In this document: positions 28,305-36,591 of the stretch, piece by piece | How positions within the stretch are numbered: the first letter of the stretch is position 1 | Layout of the letters: every line of letters starts with the position of its first letter | Assembly: GCA_964629575.1 (NCBI GenBank) | Contig: CAZVUM010000027.1 | Span: forward strand, 1-61,282 | Source: JAYPWI01 sp964629575 | GTDB taxonomy: Bacteria; Actinomycetota; Acidimicrobiia; Acidimicrobiales; Poriferisodalaceae | DNA length: 61,282 nucleotides | Direction of reading: 5' to 3' | The notes under the pieces: model-generated | Told to the model about the DNA's origin: nothing | Seen by the model: only the letters and a program-made list of their open reading frames with translations | Database searches by the model: none | Program-made: the position numbers and the translations under genes

Positions 28305-28324
28305 ACCTCGGAGGGGGCCGAGGT
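28305..28324. promoter_or_regulatory. Inverted repeat between helicase and galK remnant
   Basis: ACCTCGG/CCGAGGT, perfect 7-bp arms separated by AGGGGG, in the 86-bp divergent region. It may be an operator or the hairpin of a lost regulatory element. It lies about 20 bp from the galK start and 48 bp from the helicase start. Confidence 0.35.
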
Positions 28325-28343
28325 GAGATAGACCGGCGCCAAC

Positions 28344-28862
28344 ATGAATGACGCACGAACTAGAGCGATCGACGGTCTGGACGGCCGCCCGACTGTCGTC
28401 GCGTCCGCGCCGGGCCGCGTGAACCTGATCGGCGAACACACCGACTACAACGACGGCTTCGTCTTTCCGATGGCGCTTCCGTTCACAACCGTGATCGCTG
28501 CTCGCCCCGCCCCGGCCGGATCCGGTGTTCGGATCACCTCCGAGGGCTTCGGCACCGCTCGGTTCGATCCCGGTGCGCCCCTCGGCGGACCTCGGGACTG
28601 GTCGCTCCACCTCCGCGGCGTCCACGCGCTTCTCGCCGAGGACGGCGTGGAGGTACCGGACTGGATCGGCTCGATCGCGAGCGACATCCCGCTCGGCGCG
28701 TCGCTGTCCTCGTCTGCTGCATTGGAAGTGGCGTGCATCCGGACGGCCCTCACGCTTGCCGGCGTCGACGCCGAGTGGCCCGGGCCCAGAGTCGCCGAGC
28801 TGGGACAACGGGTCGAGAACGAGGTCGTCGGCGTCCCTTCGGGGATCATCGACACCGGAAGT
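28344..28862 (+). pseudogene. galK: Galactokinase, truncated after about 170 residues
   Basis: The 5' part encodes a clear GHMP galactokinase: APGRVNLIGEHTDYNDGFV (signature 1, about 22-40) and DIPLGASLSSSAALEVA (motif 2, about 114-130). Similarity holds until VVGVPSGIID (about 161-170), where the catalytic Asp region would normally continue. The reading frame then runs into sequence shared with the 3' end of the MarR gene. A full galactokinase has about 380 residues, so more than half is missing and the product cannot be active. A second 17-codon relic is at 14027. Confidence 0.85.
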
Positions 28863-28884
28863 CGGCGGGAATCGAGCCGACCAG

Positions 28885-29346
28885 TCAACCAGCGGCGGGC
28901 GGCGCAGCGCTGGACCTCAGCTGTGCCCCCGGCTCGACGTTCACCGCCTCGATCAGCCGCTGCAGCTCGTGTGTCGGAAAACCCGCTGCCACCTCGGCGA
29001 GGTCGGCGAGTCGCCGGGTGCGGCTCTTCGTTGCGGCTCGCTTGCCGATGGCCGACAAGCGCACGACCACTGCCCGCCGATCGTCGGGCGTGCGCTCACG
29101 GATCACGAGACCGCGCTTCTCCAGCCGATCCAGGCGAGCGCTCGCCGTCGCGACCGACGAAGAACGTCGCTTGGCGAGATCGCCGACACGGAGCGGACCT
29201 TCGGCCAGGAGGAGTCGGAGCACCTGGAGATCTTCGGCCGCACCGACACCGAGTTCCTCTGCCATGGCGCGATCGGCTCGGTTCAGAGCCGTCTGCAGCT
29301 CGGCCACCGCAACAGCGAGCGGGCCGACCTCGTCCTCCATCATCAC
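28885..29346 (-). CDS. MarR-family transcriptional regulator
   Basis: 153 residues. The winged-helix region reads LRLLLAEGPLRVGDLAKRRSSSVATASARLDRLEKRGLVIRE (shown in part) followed by the wing RTPDDRRAVVVRLSAIG, classic for MarR. Flanking helices would form the dimer interface. Three consecutive ATG codons (29346, 29343, 29340) can start it. It converges on the galK break point, so it may sit at a rearrangement edge. It probably binds the nearby palindrome at 29376. Confidence 0.85.
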   Translation of the reverse strand: MMMEDEVGPLAVAVAELQTALNRADRAMAEELGVGAAEDLQVLRLLLAEGPLRVGDLAKRRSSSVATASARLDRLEKRGLVIRERTPDDRRAVVVRLSAIGKRAATKSRTRRLADLAEVAAGFPTHELQRLIEAVNVEPGAQLRSSAAPPAAG

Positions 29347-29375
29347 GAGAGACTACCCGCGGTGAGATGATCCAC

Positions 29376-29389
29376 TAGACAGATAGTCA
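29376..29389. promoter_or_regulatory. Possible MarR operator
   Basis: TAGACAGATAGTCA contains an imperfect GAC-N5-GTC palindrome 30-43 bp upstream of the MarR gene and about 60 bp before the small gene at 29447. Size and place fit MarR autoregulation. Confidence 0.3.
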
Positions 29390-29446
29390 ATGTGTTTGAC
29401 GATCTCCACGACGTGGGCCAGGATGGCCACCAGCACGGAAGGCCCC

Positions 29447-29731
29447 ATGTCACCCCACGAGGACCGTCCCCCACACGATCCGCTCCCGAGCCACCTCCCC
29501 ATCGCCGGGCGCATCGCCGAACTCGCCGAATTGGCCTACAAGGCCGCAGCCAACGGCGACGTGGCCACCGCCGAGACCCTGGTGAGCTCGGCTCACTGGA
29601 ATCCGGCGATGCTGGACCTGGCGCTCGACGTCGCCCGCTCGCTGGCCCCCCGACACGACAGCGAACACACAACCATTGCCCTGGCGAGCCTCGCCGAGGC
29701 CACCGAGCTGGCCCGCCGACGCGTCTACTGA
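29447..29731 (+). CDS. Small hypothetical protein
   Basis: 94 residues. GGAAGG lies 4 bp before ATG 29447. After a His/Pro-rich start (MSPHEDRPPHDPLPSH) it is helical and Ala-rich (AGRIAELAELAYKAAANGD, then LASLAEATELARRR), consistent with a small helical bundle. Divergent from MarR, so possibly its target. Family not recognised. Confidence 0.5.
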   Translation: MSPHEDRPPHDPLPSHLPIAGRIAELAELAYKAAANGDVATAETLVSSAHWNPAMLDLALDVARSLAPRHDSEHTTIALASLAEATELARRRVY

Positions 29732-29796
29732 ACCGTCAGGCACGACGCGCTCCACCACGAGGCGCGGTCGGCGTCGAGATCGTCGAACTCAGCCCC

Positions 29797-30948
29797 CTAG
29801 TCGCGTTGACCGAGGGTGACCCGGTACGCCGTCGCCCGCTCCGACCTCGGGCTGAACATCTCGGCGGTGCCGGCGATGAGGAGCGTCATCAGACGGAAAG
29901 TCCGCTCGTCGAACTTCGCCACGATCTCCTGGCGCTGCGGAATCCACCTCTCCATACCCTTCTTGGCCCACAGGTGGTAGTTGCGCCGGTCGTTGTCGAT
30001 CGACACCACATCGAAGCCCGACTTCGAGGCCGCGGCGATGAACTGGGGCATGTAGACGAGCCGAAATCGCCCCGGCCAAACGTGTTTCGTGACGAAGGAT
30101 GTGATGCCGAAACGGTCACCCGAAGCAGCAAAATCGGCATAGATGCGACCGCCAGGGCGCAGCCACCGAGCGAGGCGAGGCATGACCTTGCGGTAGGCAG
30201 CGAGATCCTCGAAGACCCCCATGAGGCTGATGCCGTCGAATCTCTGCGACGGCTCGTAGCTGAAGAAGTCCTGATACAGGACCTTGGCGTCGAGCCCGTC
30301 GTCTGCCAGACGCTTCAGAGCGTGTTCGCGTTGATGCTGAGACAAGGTGATCCCCGTCGCCTCGACACCGCGTGCAGAGCAGTACCGCAGGAAGCCGCCC
30401 CATCCGCATCCGACATCCAGAACCCTGCTCCCAGTCGACAAGCGCATCGCTTCGAACGCCGCACCGAGCTTTCGTTCGGCACCGACCTCCAAGGAGTCGC
30501 TGTCGTCGAGATAGATGCCAGGGGTGTACACCCCGTAGTCGCGATCCACCGCAAACAACTGAACGTTGTCCATGTCGTAGTGAGTCGCAATCCACTGCTT
30601 GTTGGCCTGGGCCCGACCCTTGACCAGAGGCAGCAGATGGTTCTTGACGATGACGGCAGCATTGCGAGTCGTGAGATGGTCACGCGCTGCCATCCCCGCG
30701 ATGAGATCGCCCTCGAAGTCGATCGAACCCGCCATGAACGCATCGGCGATCATCAACTCGTCACGTGCGCCCAGCGCCGCGGCGCCCACCTCGTCGTTGG
30801 CGACAATCGTCATGACCGGATCACCGTGGCCGAGGAGGACCTCCGAGCCGTCAGGGCCTCGGACGATCAGCGGAACACTCCAGTCCACATCTGACGCGGC
30901 GAGGTCAGCAAGCACCGCCTCCATGGTTCGTGGTCCTGCGGAGCCCAT
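29797..30948 (-). CDS. Cyclopropane-fatty-acyl-phospholipid synthase-family methyltransferase
   Basis: 383 residues. The SAM-binding motif VLDVGCGWGG is near residue 177-186, followed by GITLSQHQREHA and LARWLRPGGRIY. These mark the CFA synthase/mycolic-acid-methyltransferase family, which adds a methylene or methyl from SAM to lipid double bonds at the membrane. An N-terminal lipid-binding-like region (about 1-130) precedes. ATG 30948 has AGAGAGG 9 bp upstream; ATG 30924 is an alternative. No neighbouring lipid genes show the substrate. Confidence 0.85.
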   Translation of the reverse strand: MGSAGPRTMEAVLADLAASDVDWSVPLIVRGPDGSEVLLGHGDPVMTIVANDEVGAAALGARDELMIADAFMAGSIDFEGDLIAGMAARDHLTTRNAAVIVKNHLLPLVKGRAQANKQWIATHYDMDNVQLFAVDRDYGVYTPGIYLDDSDSLEVGAERKLGAAFEAMRLSTGSRVLDVGCGWGGFLRYCSARGVEATGITLSQHQREHALKRLADDGLDAKVLYQDFFSYEPSQRFDGISLMGVFEDLAAYRKVMPRLARWLRPGGRIYADFAASGDRFGITSFVTKHVWPGRFRLVYMPQFIAAASKSGFDVVSIDNDRRNYHLWAKKGMERWIPQRQEIVAKFDERTFRLMTLLIAGTAEMFSPRSERATAYRVTLGQRD

Positions 30949-31114
30949 GGGCTGGCACCTCTCTTTCGACTCAGCTGATGCTACGGCGCCAGCCGCCGGG
31001 ATCGCGCACCGAGCCGATGCGGCGGCACCCGAGGTGTTCTTTCGACAGCTGAGCCGCCGAGACCGGCTCCAGCGTCGACAGACCGTTGGGAGCCAGCGGT
31101 GCGGTTGGGCGGCC

Positions 31115-31705
31115 TCAGCCAGAGTTGGTGAGCACGGCCGGGACGAGCACATCCCGCAGAAGGGCGCGGCGTTCGTCGTCGTTGAGGTCGTCTCGCATGA
31201 GGACGAGCGTCTGGACGTTGGCGATGATCTCCACCACGCGCTCATCGCTCAGCTCGGACCGGATGAGATCGGCTGCGCGGCCTCGCTCGAGCACCGGCGA
31301 CCAGGCCTGGACGAGTGCCGCGTTCAGCGCAGCGTTGCCCCGCAGCAAGAACCGCTCGACGCTGCGGTTGTGCTCGTGCGAGACGACCTGCGAGAACAGC
31401 TCATCGGCTTCGGCGACCCCGACCGAGAAGAGCGAGCCCTCGACGAGCGCCTCACCGATGTCGTCGTATGTCCTGAGCTGGTCCTCGACCCTGCGACCGA
31501 TCTCAGCGAGCCGGCGATGGAGCAGCTCCTCGATCAACGCCGAGCGGTCATCGAAGATCCGGTAGAGGGTCCGACGAGAGATGCCGGCCTCCTCCGCGAT
31601 GTCGTTCATCGAGGTGCGTTGGGGCCCGTACCGCTGGAAGCACCGGATGGCGGCGTCGACGATCTTGGCCTCGGTGTCGCCTCCCTCGTCGGGACTCGGG
31701 CTCAT
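31115..31705 (-). CDS. TetR-family regulator coupled to a D-aminoacylase gene
   Basis: 196 residues. The N-terminal helix-turn-helix reads IVDAAIRCFQRYGPQRTSMN then DIAEEAGISRRTLYRIFDDR, and the C-terminal ligand domain is helical. Its ATG overlaps the stop of the upstream amidohydrolase gene (ATGA), so the pair is one transcript. A likely role is sensing the substrate or product of that enzyme, perhaps through the palindrome at 33552. Confidence 0.88.
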   Translation of the reverse strand: MSPSPDEGGDTEAKIVDAAIRCFQRYGPQRTSMNDIAEEAGISRRTLYRIFDDRSALIEELLHRRLAEIGRRVEDQLRTYDDIGEALVEGSLFSVGVAEADELFSQVVSHEHNRSVERFLLRGNAALNAALVQAWSPVLERGRAADLIRSELSDERVVEIIANVQTLVLMRDDLNDDERRALLRDVLVPAVLTNSG

Positions 31706-33459
31706 GCGACCGATGCGCTGTCCCGCGGCGGTGTCGTCACCTGGACCAGCATCCCGGGCGTGGTGCCGGTGGTCTGGTCGCTGTCGTGGGTGACCTCGCC
31801 ATTGACGAGGATGTAGCGATACCCGCCCGCGTCGCCCTTGCGGCGCCAATCACCGCCGGGCATGTCGTGGACGATCTGGTAGCGGCTCATGTCGAAGTAC
31901 AGCTCGTCGAGGTCGTACACGAGCACATCGGCCCAGTAGCCCGGCAGCAGGGCGCCCCGGTCGCGGATCTGCACTGACCGAGCGGGCTTGTAGCTCATTT
32001 GGAAGTGCATGTCCTCCACGGTCATCAGCCCCGTCTCGCGCACCAACCAGATCAGCAGGTCTGTGGCGTACTGGCCGTGGCCGAAGGACTTCGTGTGCGC
32101 GCCGCCGTCGGAGCCCGTTCCGAGGATCGCCGCGTGCGACAACATCTGCAGCGCCTGGGACGGATCGGTCGCCGAGATCAGTCCCGACTTGAGCTGGAGC
32201 TCGAGCCCGGACCGCAGGGCCAGATCGACGAGGACCTCGACGACAGTCCGACCGGTGTCCTCGGCGATCTGGCCGAGCGTCACCCCGAGGAGATCCTGCA
32301 ACTCCTCAGCGTCTCCCACTGCGATCACGATCTGGTTCTCGAGACCTGCAGCACCGTTGGACGCCACGGCGCCCGCGTACTCCTCGGAGAACTCCTTCAC
32401 GAAGCTCGGGTCCGACAGCAGCTCGACGAGCTCGTCGTCGTCAGCGCAACCGACCATGCGCCTGACCCCCGAGAGCTGCCCGGCTGCGGTGTCGAGCTCA
32501 CGGATACCCGCCTCGACCCATGCCCGGTTCACCCGACAGGTGGCGGTGACATCGCGTCCGGCAGCTCGCTGTTCGTCGAGCCAGGCCAGATCCTCGGGGA
32601 TCATGTGGGGCAGCATGTCCGAGGTGAGGAAAGTGTTGTGGATCACACGCACCGAGGTGCCCTTGGCCATCTCCGCCAAACGCTCGGTGATCGTCCGGTC
32701 GCCGTAGAAGGCGATCTGCGACAACACCTGGATGACGCCCTCACCCCGTTGGACGACGGCCCGGCAGATCTCCACGATCGCGTCGTGGTGCATCGCATCG
32801 GTCGGCATGGAGGTGCCGTCGTGGTCGACGTGCGAGTTGCCCGCGGCGCCCATCACCGACATCGAGATGCCGATGGCACCGGCGTCCATCGCCTCGTCGA
32901 TCAAGCGGTGGATCTCGTCCATCTCGTGCGCTGTCGGCACCCGCGTCTTGGCCGCGTCGACGCCCATCACGTAGACCAGCAGCGGGTTGAGCGGCAGATA
33001 CGACAGCACGTTCACCCCCTTCGGGATGCGCCGCAGCTGGTCCAGCCACTCCGGAAACGACTCCCACTCCCAGGACAACGCGGCCCGCTGATGCTCGACG
33101 GGAATCTGCTCCGTCGTCGCCATCATCGCCATGGTGCGCTCGACGTCCTGCGCTTTCACCGGCGCGAACCCGAACCCGCAGTTGGCGTTGACCACCGTGG
33201 TCACCCCGTTCTCCCCCGAGTCGGAGCAGTAGGGATCCCAGAACAGCGCGGCGTCATAGTGCGAGTGCTGCGTCACATGCCCCGGGGCAACGATCTTTCC
33301 GGCCGCATCGATCGTCCGCGCCGCCTCACTCCCTGACAGGTTGCCGATCCGAGCGATCCGCCCATCGCATATGCCCACGTCCGCGTAGACACCCGGCGCG
33401 CCGGTCCCGTCCACAACCCATCCACCACTGATCACCACGTCGAACACTTCAACAGTCAC
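31702..33459 (-). CDS. N-acyl-D-amino-acid deacylase-type amidohydrolase
   Basis: 585 residues, amidohydrolase superfamily. An N-terminal beta-sandwich strand (FDVVISGGWVVDGTGAPGVY) leads to the metal motif QHSHYDA (about 64-70; HxH retained although the usual DxHTH Asp is Gln). NANCGFGFAPVK is a D-aminoacylase hallmark, and GSDGGAHTKSFG gives the late metal Asp. The C-terminal sandwich has GYWADVLVYDLDEL. It should hydrolyse an amide of an N-acyl amino acid or a related compound. TetR follows with a 4-bp overlap, and a related gene diverges at 33669. Confidence 0.85.
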   Translation of the reverse strand: MTVEVFDVVISGGWVVDGTGAPGVYADVGICDGRIARIGNLSGSEAARTIDAAGKIVAPGHVTQHSHYDAALFWDPYCSDSGENGVTTVVNANCGFGFAPVKAQDVERTMAMMATTEQIPVEHQRAALSWEWESFPEWLDQLRRIPKGVNVLSYLPLNPLLVYVMGVDAAKTRVPTAHEMDEIHRLIDEAMDAGAIGISMSVMGAAGNSHVDHDGTSMPTDAMHHDAIVEICRAVVQRGEGVIQVLSQIAFYGDRTITERLAEMAKGTSVRVIHNTFLTSDMLPHMIPEDLAWLDEQRAAGRDVTATCRVNRAWVEAGIRELDTAAGQLSGVRRMVGCADDDELVELLSDPSFVKEFSEEYAGAVASNGAAGLENQIVIAVGDAEELQDLLGVTLGQIAEDTGRTVVEVLVDLALRSGLELQLKSGLISATDPSQALQMLSHAAILGTGSDGGAHTKSFGHGQYATDLLIWLVRETGLMTVEDMHFQMSYKPARSVQIRDRGALLPGYWADVLVYDLDELYFDMSRYQIVHDMPGGDWRRKGDAGGYRYILVNGEVTHDSDQTTGTTPGMLVQVTTPPRDSASVA

Positions 33460-33551
33460 GGCAGCATCCTCCCCGCCCCGAGGTCACGCCTGCGTGGCAG
33501 GCGCAACCGAGCCTAGTTCGCCGAGTGGCACAACGCGCAGAACAGATATCT

Positions 33552-33563
33552 TGTGTCAACACA
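33552..33563. promoter_or_regulatory. Short palindrome between two divergent amidohydrolase genes
   Basis: TGTGTCAACACA, perfect 5-2-5, lies in the 209-bp region (33460-33668) that must carry both promoters. It is a candidate site for the TetR protein encoded at 31115. The rest of the region shows only a short TGCCGTGGCC duplication. Confidence 0.3.
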
Positions 33564-33668
33564 GCGCGCTGCCGTGGCCTGCCGTGGCCGGCACGCTCGA
33601 CCCTCCCCCAAGCCCGGGCGGCAGGCCCAGGTAGCATCGCTGGGCATCAGCTGCGCTTGGGGGAAGCG

Positions 33669-35372
33669 ATGACGTACGACCTGGTGATCCGCAACGGGGT
33701 GATCGTCGACGGCTCGGGCCTACCCCGATATCGGGGCGACGTCGGGGTGATCGGCGACCGCATCGCCAAGATCGGCCGCATCACCGACCGCGGCACTGAG
33801 GAGATCGACGCCGAGGACCACGTGGTTTCGCCCGGCTTCATCGACGGGCACACCCACATGGACGCCCAGATCAACTGGGACCCGCTCGGCACGTCGTCGT
33901 GTTGGCACGGTGTCACGTCGGTGGTCATGGGCAACTGTGGTTTCACGCTTGCCCCCTCCCGTGCCGGTGCTCGGGAGCTCGTGGTGCGCAGTCTCGAGCG
34001 AGCCGAGGACATCTCGGCCGCCGCCATGGATGCCGGCATCGACTGGACCTGGGAGACCTACCCCGAGTACCTCGGCGCGCTCGACCGGCTGCCGAAAGGC
34101 ATCAACTACGGCGGCTACGTCGGCCACTCGGCACTACGAACCTGGGCCATGGGCGAGCGGGCCTACTCCGAGGAGGCCGGCGACGACGACATGGCCGTGA
34201 TGGAGCACGAGCTGAGGTCGTCGCTGCGTGCCGGAGCGCTCGGCTTCACCACGAGCCGAACTTTCAACCACCAGACTTCGGACGATCGGCCGGTGGCCAG
34301 CCGACTGGCCACGTGGGAGGAGGTCGCCACGCTTGTCCGCATCATGGGCGACGAGGGCGGCGGTATCTTCGAGCTGGCCGGCGAGGACGTCGGGCGCGAT
34401 CCCGACAAGCGCGCCGATTACTTCGGTCGTCTCGAGGACCTCGCCGTCGAGACCGGGTGCCCCATCACCTTCGGCGTCGGGTCGGGCCGATTCCCCAAAG
34501 ACGAGCATCAGGTGCTGCTCGACCTCCTCGATCGCACAGCCGAGCGGGGCGGGCGCATGTTCGGCCAGGCGCACGCCCGCGAGTTCAACGTGGTGCTGTC
34601 CTTCCAGACGAACACACCCTTCGACGGCCTGGCCGAGTGGAAAGACTTCCGGTCGTGGCCGCTCGACGAGCAGCTGCGGGCGCTCCGCGATCCGTCGATG
34701 CGCGAGAAGCTGATCGACGCGGCCGAGCACGGCTCCTGGACGAAGAGTGTCGGTGCCGAGGCCCGCAAGCCCGACTACGACTGGATCCGGGTGATGCACG
34801 GCCCGATGCCGCCGTACAAGAGCGTGGCCGAGGTCGCGGCCGAGCGAGGCGTTTCGCCCGCCGAGTGCATGATCGACCTGGCGCTCGAATCCGACTTCGA
34901 GCAGTTCTTCCTGCAACCCTTCGCCAACGGCGACCTCGATGTGGTGCTCGAGATCATGAAGCACCCCCGAACGGTCACCACGTTCTCCGACTCGGGCGCC
35001 CACGTGAGCCAGCTGATGGACAGCTCGATCCAGACGCATGTGCTGGGTCACTGGACTCGCGAACTCGGCGCCTTCACCCTCGAGGAGGCGGTCCGAAGCC
35101 TCACGCTCGAGCCATCCACCGCGTGGGGCTTCCACGACCGCGGGTTGCTGCGCGAGGGCCTCAAGGCCGACATCTGTGTGTTCGACCCCGGCACCGTCGG
35201 CCCCGACATGCCCGCCGTCGCCCACGACCTCCCCGGCGGGGCGGTGAGGCTGACTCAGAAGTCGGTCGGCATCAAAGCCACCGTGGTCAACGGGTCGCCG
35301 CTCACCCTCGACGGCGAGCACACTGGCAACCTCCCCGGCCAAGTCCTGCGGGGACCTCTCGCCGTCTCATAG
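33669..35372 (+). CDS. N-acyl-D-amino-acid deacylase-type amidohydrolase, second copy
   Basis: 567 residues from ATG 33669, preceded by GGGGGAA. MTYDLVIRNGVIVDGSGLPR and SPGFIDGHTHMDAQ (DGHTH metal motif, about 56-61) open the protein. VVMGNCGFTLAP is the D-aminoacylase hallmark, and TFSDSGAHVSQLMD carries the late metal Asp. The C-terminus has GLKADICVFDPGTVGP. It is clearly homologous to the genes at 31702 and 38154 but diverged, so substrates may differ. It is the only plus-strand gene in this part of the island. Confidence 0.88.
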   Translation: MTYDLVIRNGVIVDGSGLPRYRGDVGVIGDRIAKIGRITDRGTEEIDAEDHVVSPGFIDGHTHMDAQINWDPLGTSSCWHGVTSVVMGNCGFTLAPSRAGARELVVRSLERAEDISAAAMDAGIDWTWETYPEYLGALDRLPKGINYGGYVGHSALRTWAMGERAYSEEAGDDDMAVMEHELRSSLRAGALGFTTSRTFNHQTSDDRPVASRLATWEEVATLVRIMGDEGGGIFELAGEDVGRDPDKRADYFGRLEDLAVETGCPITFGVGSGRFPKDEHQVLLDLLDRTAERGGRMFGQAHAREFNVVLSFQTNTPFDGLAEWKDFRSWPLDEQLRALRDPSMREKLIDAAEHGSWTKSVGAEARKPDYDWIRVMHGPMPPYKSVAEVAAERGVSPAECMIDLALESDFEQFFLQPFANGDLDVVLEIMKHPRTVTTFSDSGAHVSQLMDSSIQTHVLGHWTRELGAFTLEEAVRSLTLEPSTAWGFHDRGLLREGLKADICVFDPGTVGPDMPAVAHDLPGGAVRLTQKSVGIKATVVNGSPLTLDGEHTGNLPGQVLRGPLAVS

Positions 35373-35420
35373 CCGAGCGCGTATCGGCGAGCCAGACCTG
35401 ACGGGCGCCGACCTCGGTTG

Positions 35421-36560
35421 TCAGGCCGCTCCGGCGAGGGCGTCACCACCGACCGGGAGCGCGCTGGTGTCGATGCCGTAGAGCTCCGCGATGTTGTCGC
35501 ACAGGATGCCGCGGACTTGTTCGTCGGTGAGGTGGGCGGTCTGGTCGGTCAGCATGGGCTGGCTCCAGGGCCACGTCGAATCCGAATGGGGGAAGTCGTT
35601 CGCCCAGCACAGCCGCTCCCAGTTCGCCTTGGCCGCGTTCTCAAACGCGACGAAGTCGTCCTGGAAGGTGAGGTAGATGTGCTCTGCGAAGTACCCGGAC
35701 GGACGCTTGTCGACCTGGGCGGGCAACCAACCCCGATGCCGCTCGAAGGTGTGGTCCATCCGGTACATGTAGTGCGGCACCCAGCCGGCGTCGGCCTCCG
35801 CGCACACGACCTTCAGCTGCGGATTGCGCTCGAAGACGCCGCCCAGCACCAGCATGCCCATGACGTCTTGGACACCGCGCATGACCTGCATGAAGCCGTT
35901 CATCTTCGGTCCACGGGTCGGCGCCCGGTCGGCACTGTTGGTGAGGATGTGATAGCTGGGGATCAGCTCGAGATCGATGCAGGCGGCCCAGAACTCGTCG
36001 TACACCGGTGAGTCGTAGTCCTCGACCTGAGGGTTGCCGGGCATCATCACGCCACGGATTCCGAGGGCCTTCATGGCCTCGAGATCGGCGATGCCCTGTT
36101 CGGGCGACTGCATCGCCGTCTGACCCAGCGGGATCAGCCGATCGGTGTCGACCGACGCGTACTCGGCCACCCAGCGGTTATAGGCGGCCATGGTCGCCGC
36201 CTTGTACTCGAAGTCGGGATGGTTGCAGAGCACCATGCCCACGGTCGGGTAGATGATCTCGGCCGAGATCCCGTCACGGTCTTGGTCTGCGATCCGCACT
36301 GAGGAATCCCAGCCCGAACGATGAAGGTCGCCATAGCGGGCCTTCTTGTCGATCTCATTCCACTTCTGCCCGGCTGCGGCGACGAGACCCATCGGGATGG
36401 TCGACTTCATCCCATCGATCACGTAGATGTCACCTCGATCCTCTGTCTCCACGATGCGCGGCGCGATGTCGCGGTACTTGGGATCGATGTACGCGGTGTA
36501 CGTGTCCGGCGCCTCGGTGATGTGAGAGTCAGCCGAGATGATTGGGTGGTTCACACGCAT
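35421..36560 (-). CDS. Amidohydrolase-2 family metal-dependent hydrolase/decarboxylase
   Basis: 379 residues. ATG 36560 follows AGGAGA by 7 bp. It opens ISADSHITEAPD, the DxH metal motif of the amidohydrolase-2 (ACMSD-like) family. Later WANDFPHSDSTWPW gives the Asp/His pair and DNIAELYGID is the typical end. Members hydrolyse or decarboxylate aromatic and other acids. It is the last gene of the catabolic operon that starts at the TetR gene at 43940. Confidence 0.85.
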   Translation of the reverse strand: MRVNHPIISADSHITEAPDTYTAYIDPKYRDIAPRIVETEDRGDIYVIDGMKSTIPMGLVAAAGQKWNEIDKKARYGDLHRSGWDSSVRIADQDRDGISAEIIYPTVGMVLCNHPDFEYKAATMAAYNRWVAEYASVDTDRLIPLGQTAMQSPEQGIADLEAMKALGIRGVMMPGNPQVEDYDSPVYDEFWAACIDLELIPSYHILTNSADRAPTRGPKMNGFMQVMRGVQDVMGMLVLGGVFERNPQLKVVCAEADAGWVPHYMYRMDHTFERHRGWLPAQVDKRPSGYFAEHIYLTFQDDFVAFENAAKANWERLCWANDFPHSDSTWPWSQPMLTDQTAHLTDEQVRGILCDNIAELYGIDTSALPVGGDALAGAA

Positions 36561-36591
36561 GTTGGTTCTCCTGAGGTTGGCTATGCGACCG

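Noticed and set aside
28862..29378. Continuation of galK in the same open frame
   Set aside because: The residues after codon 171 are antisense to the MarR gene and have no kinase similarity.
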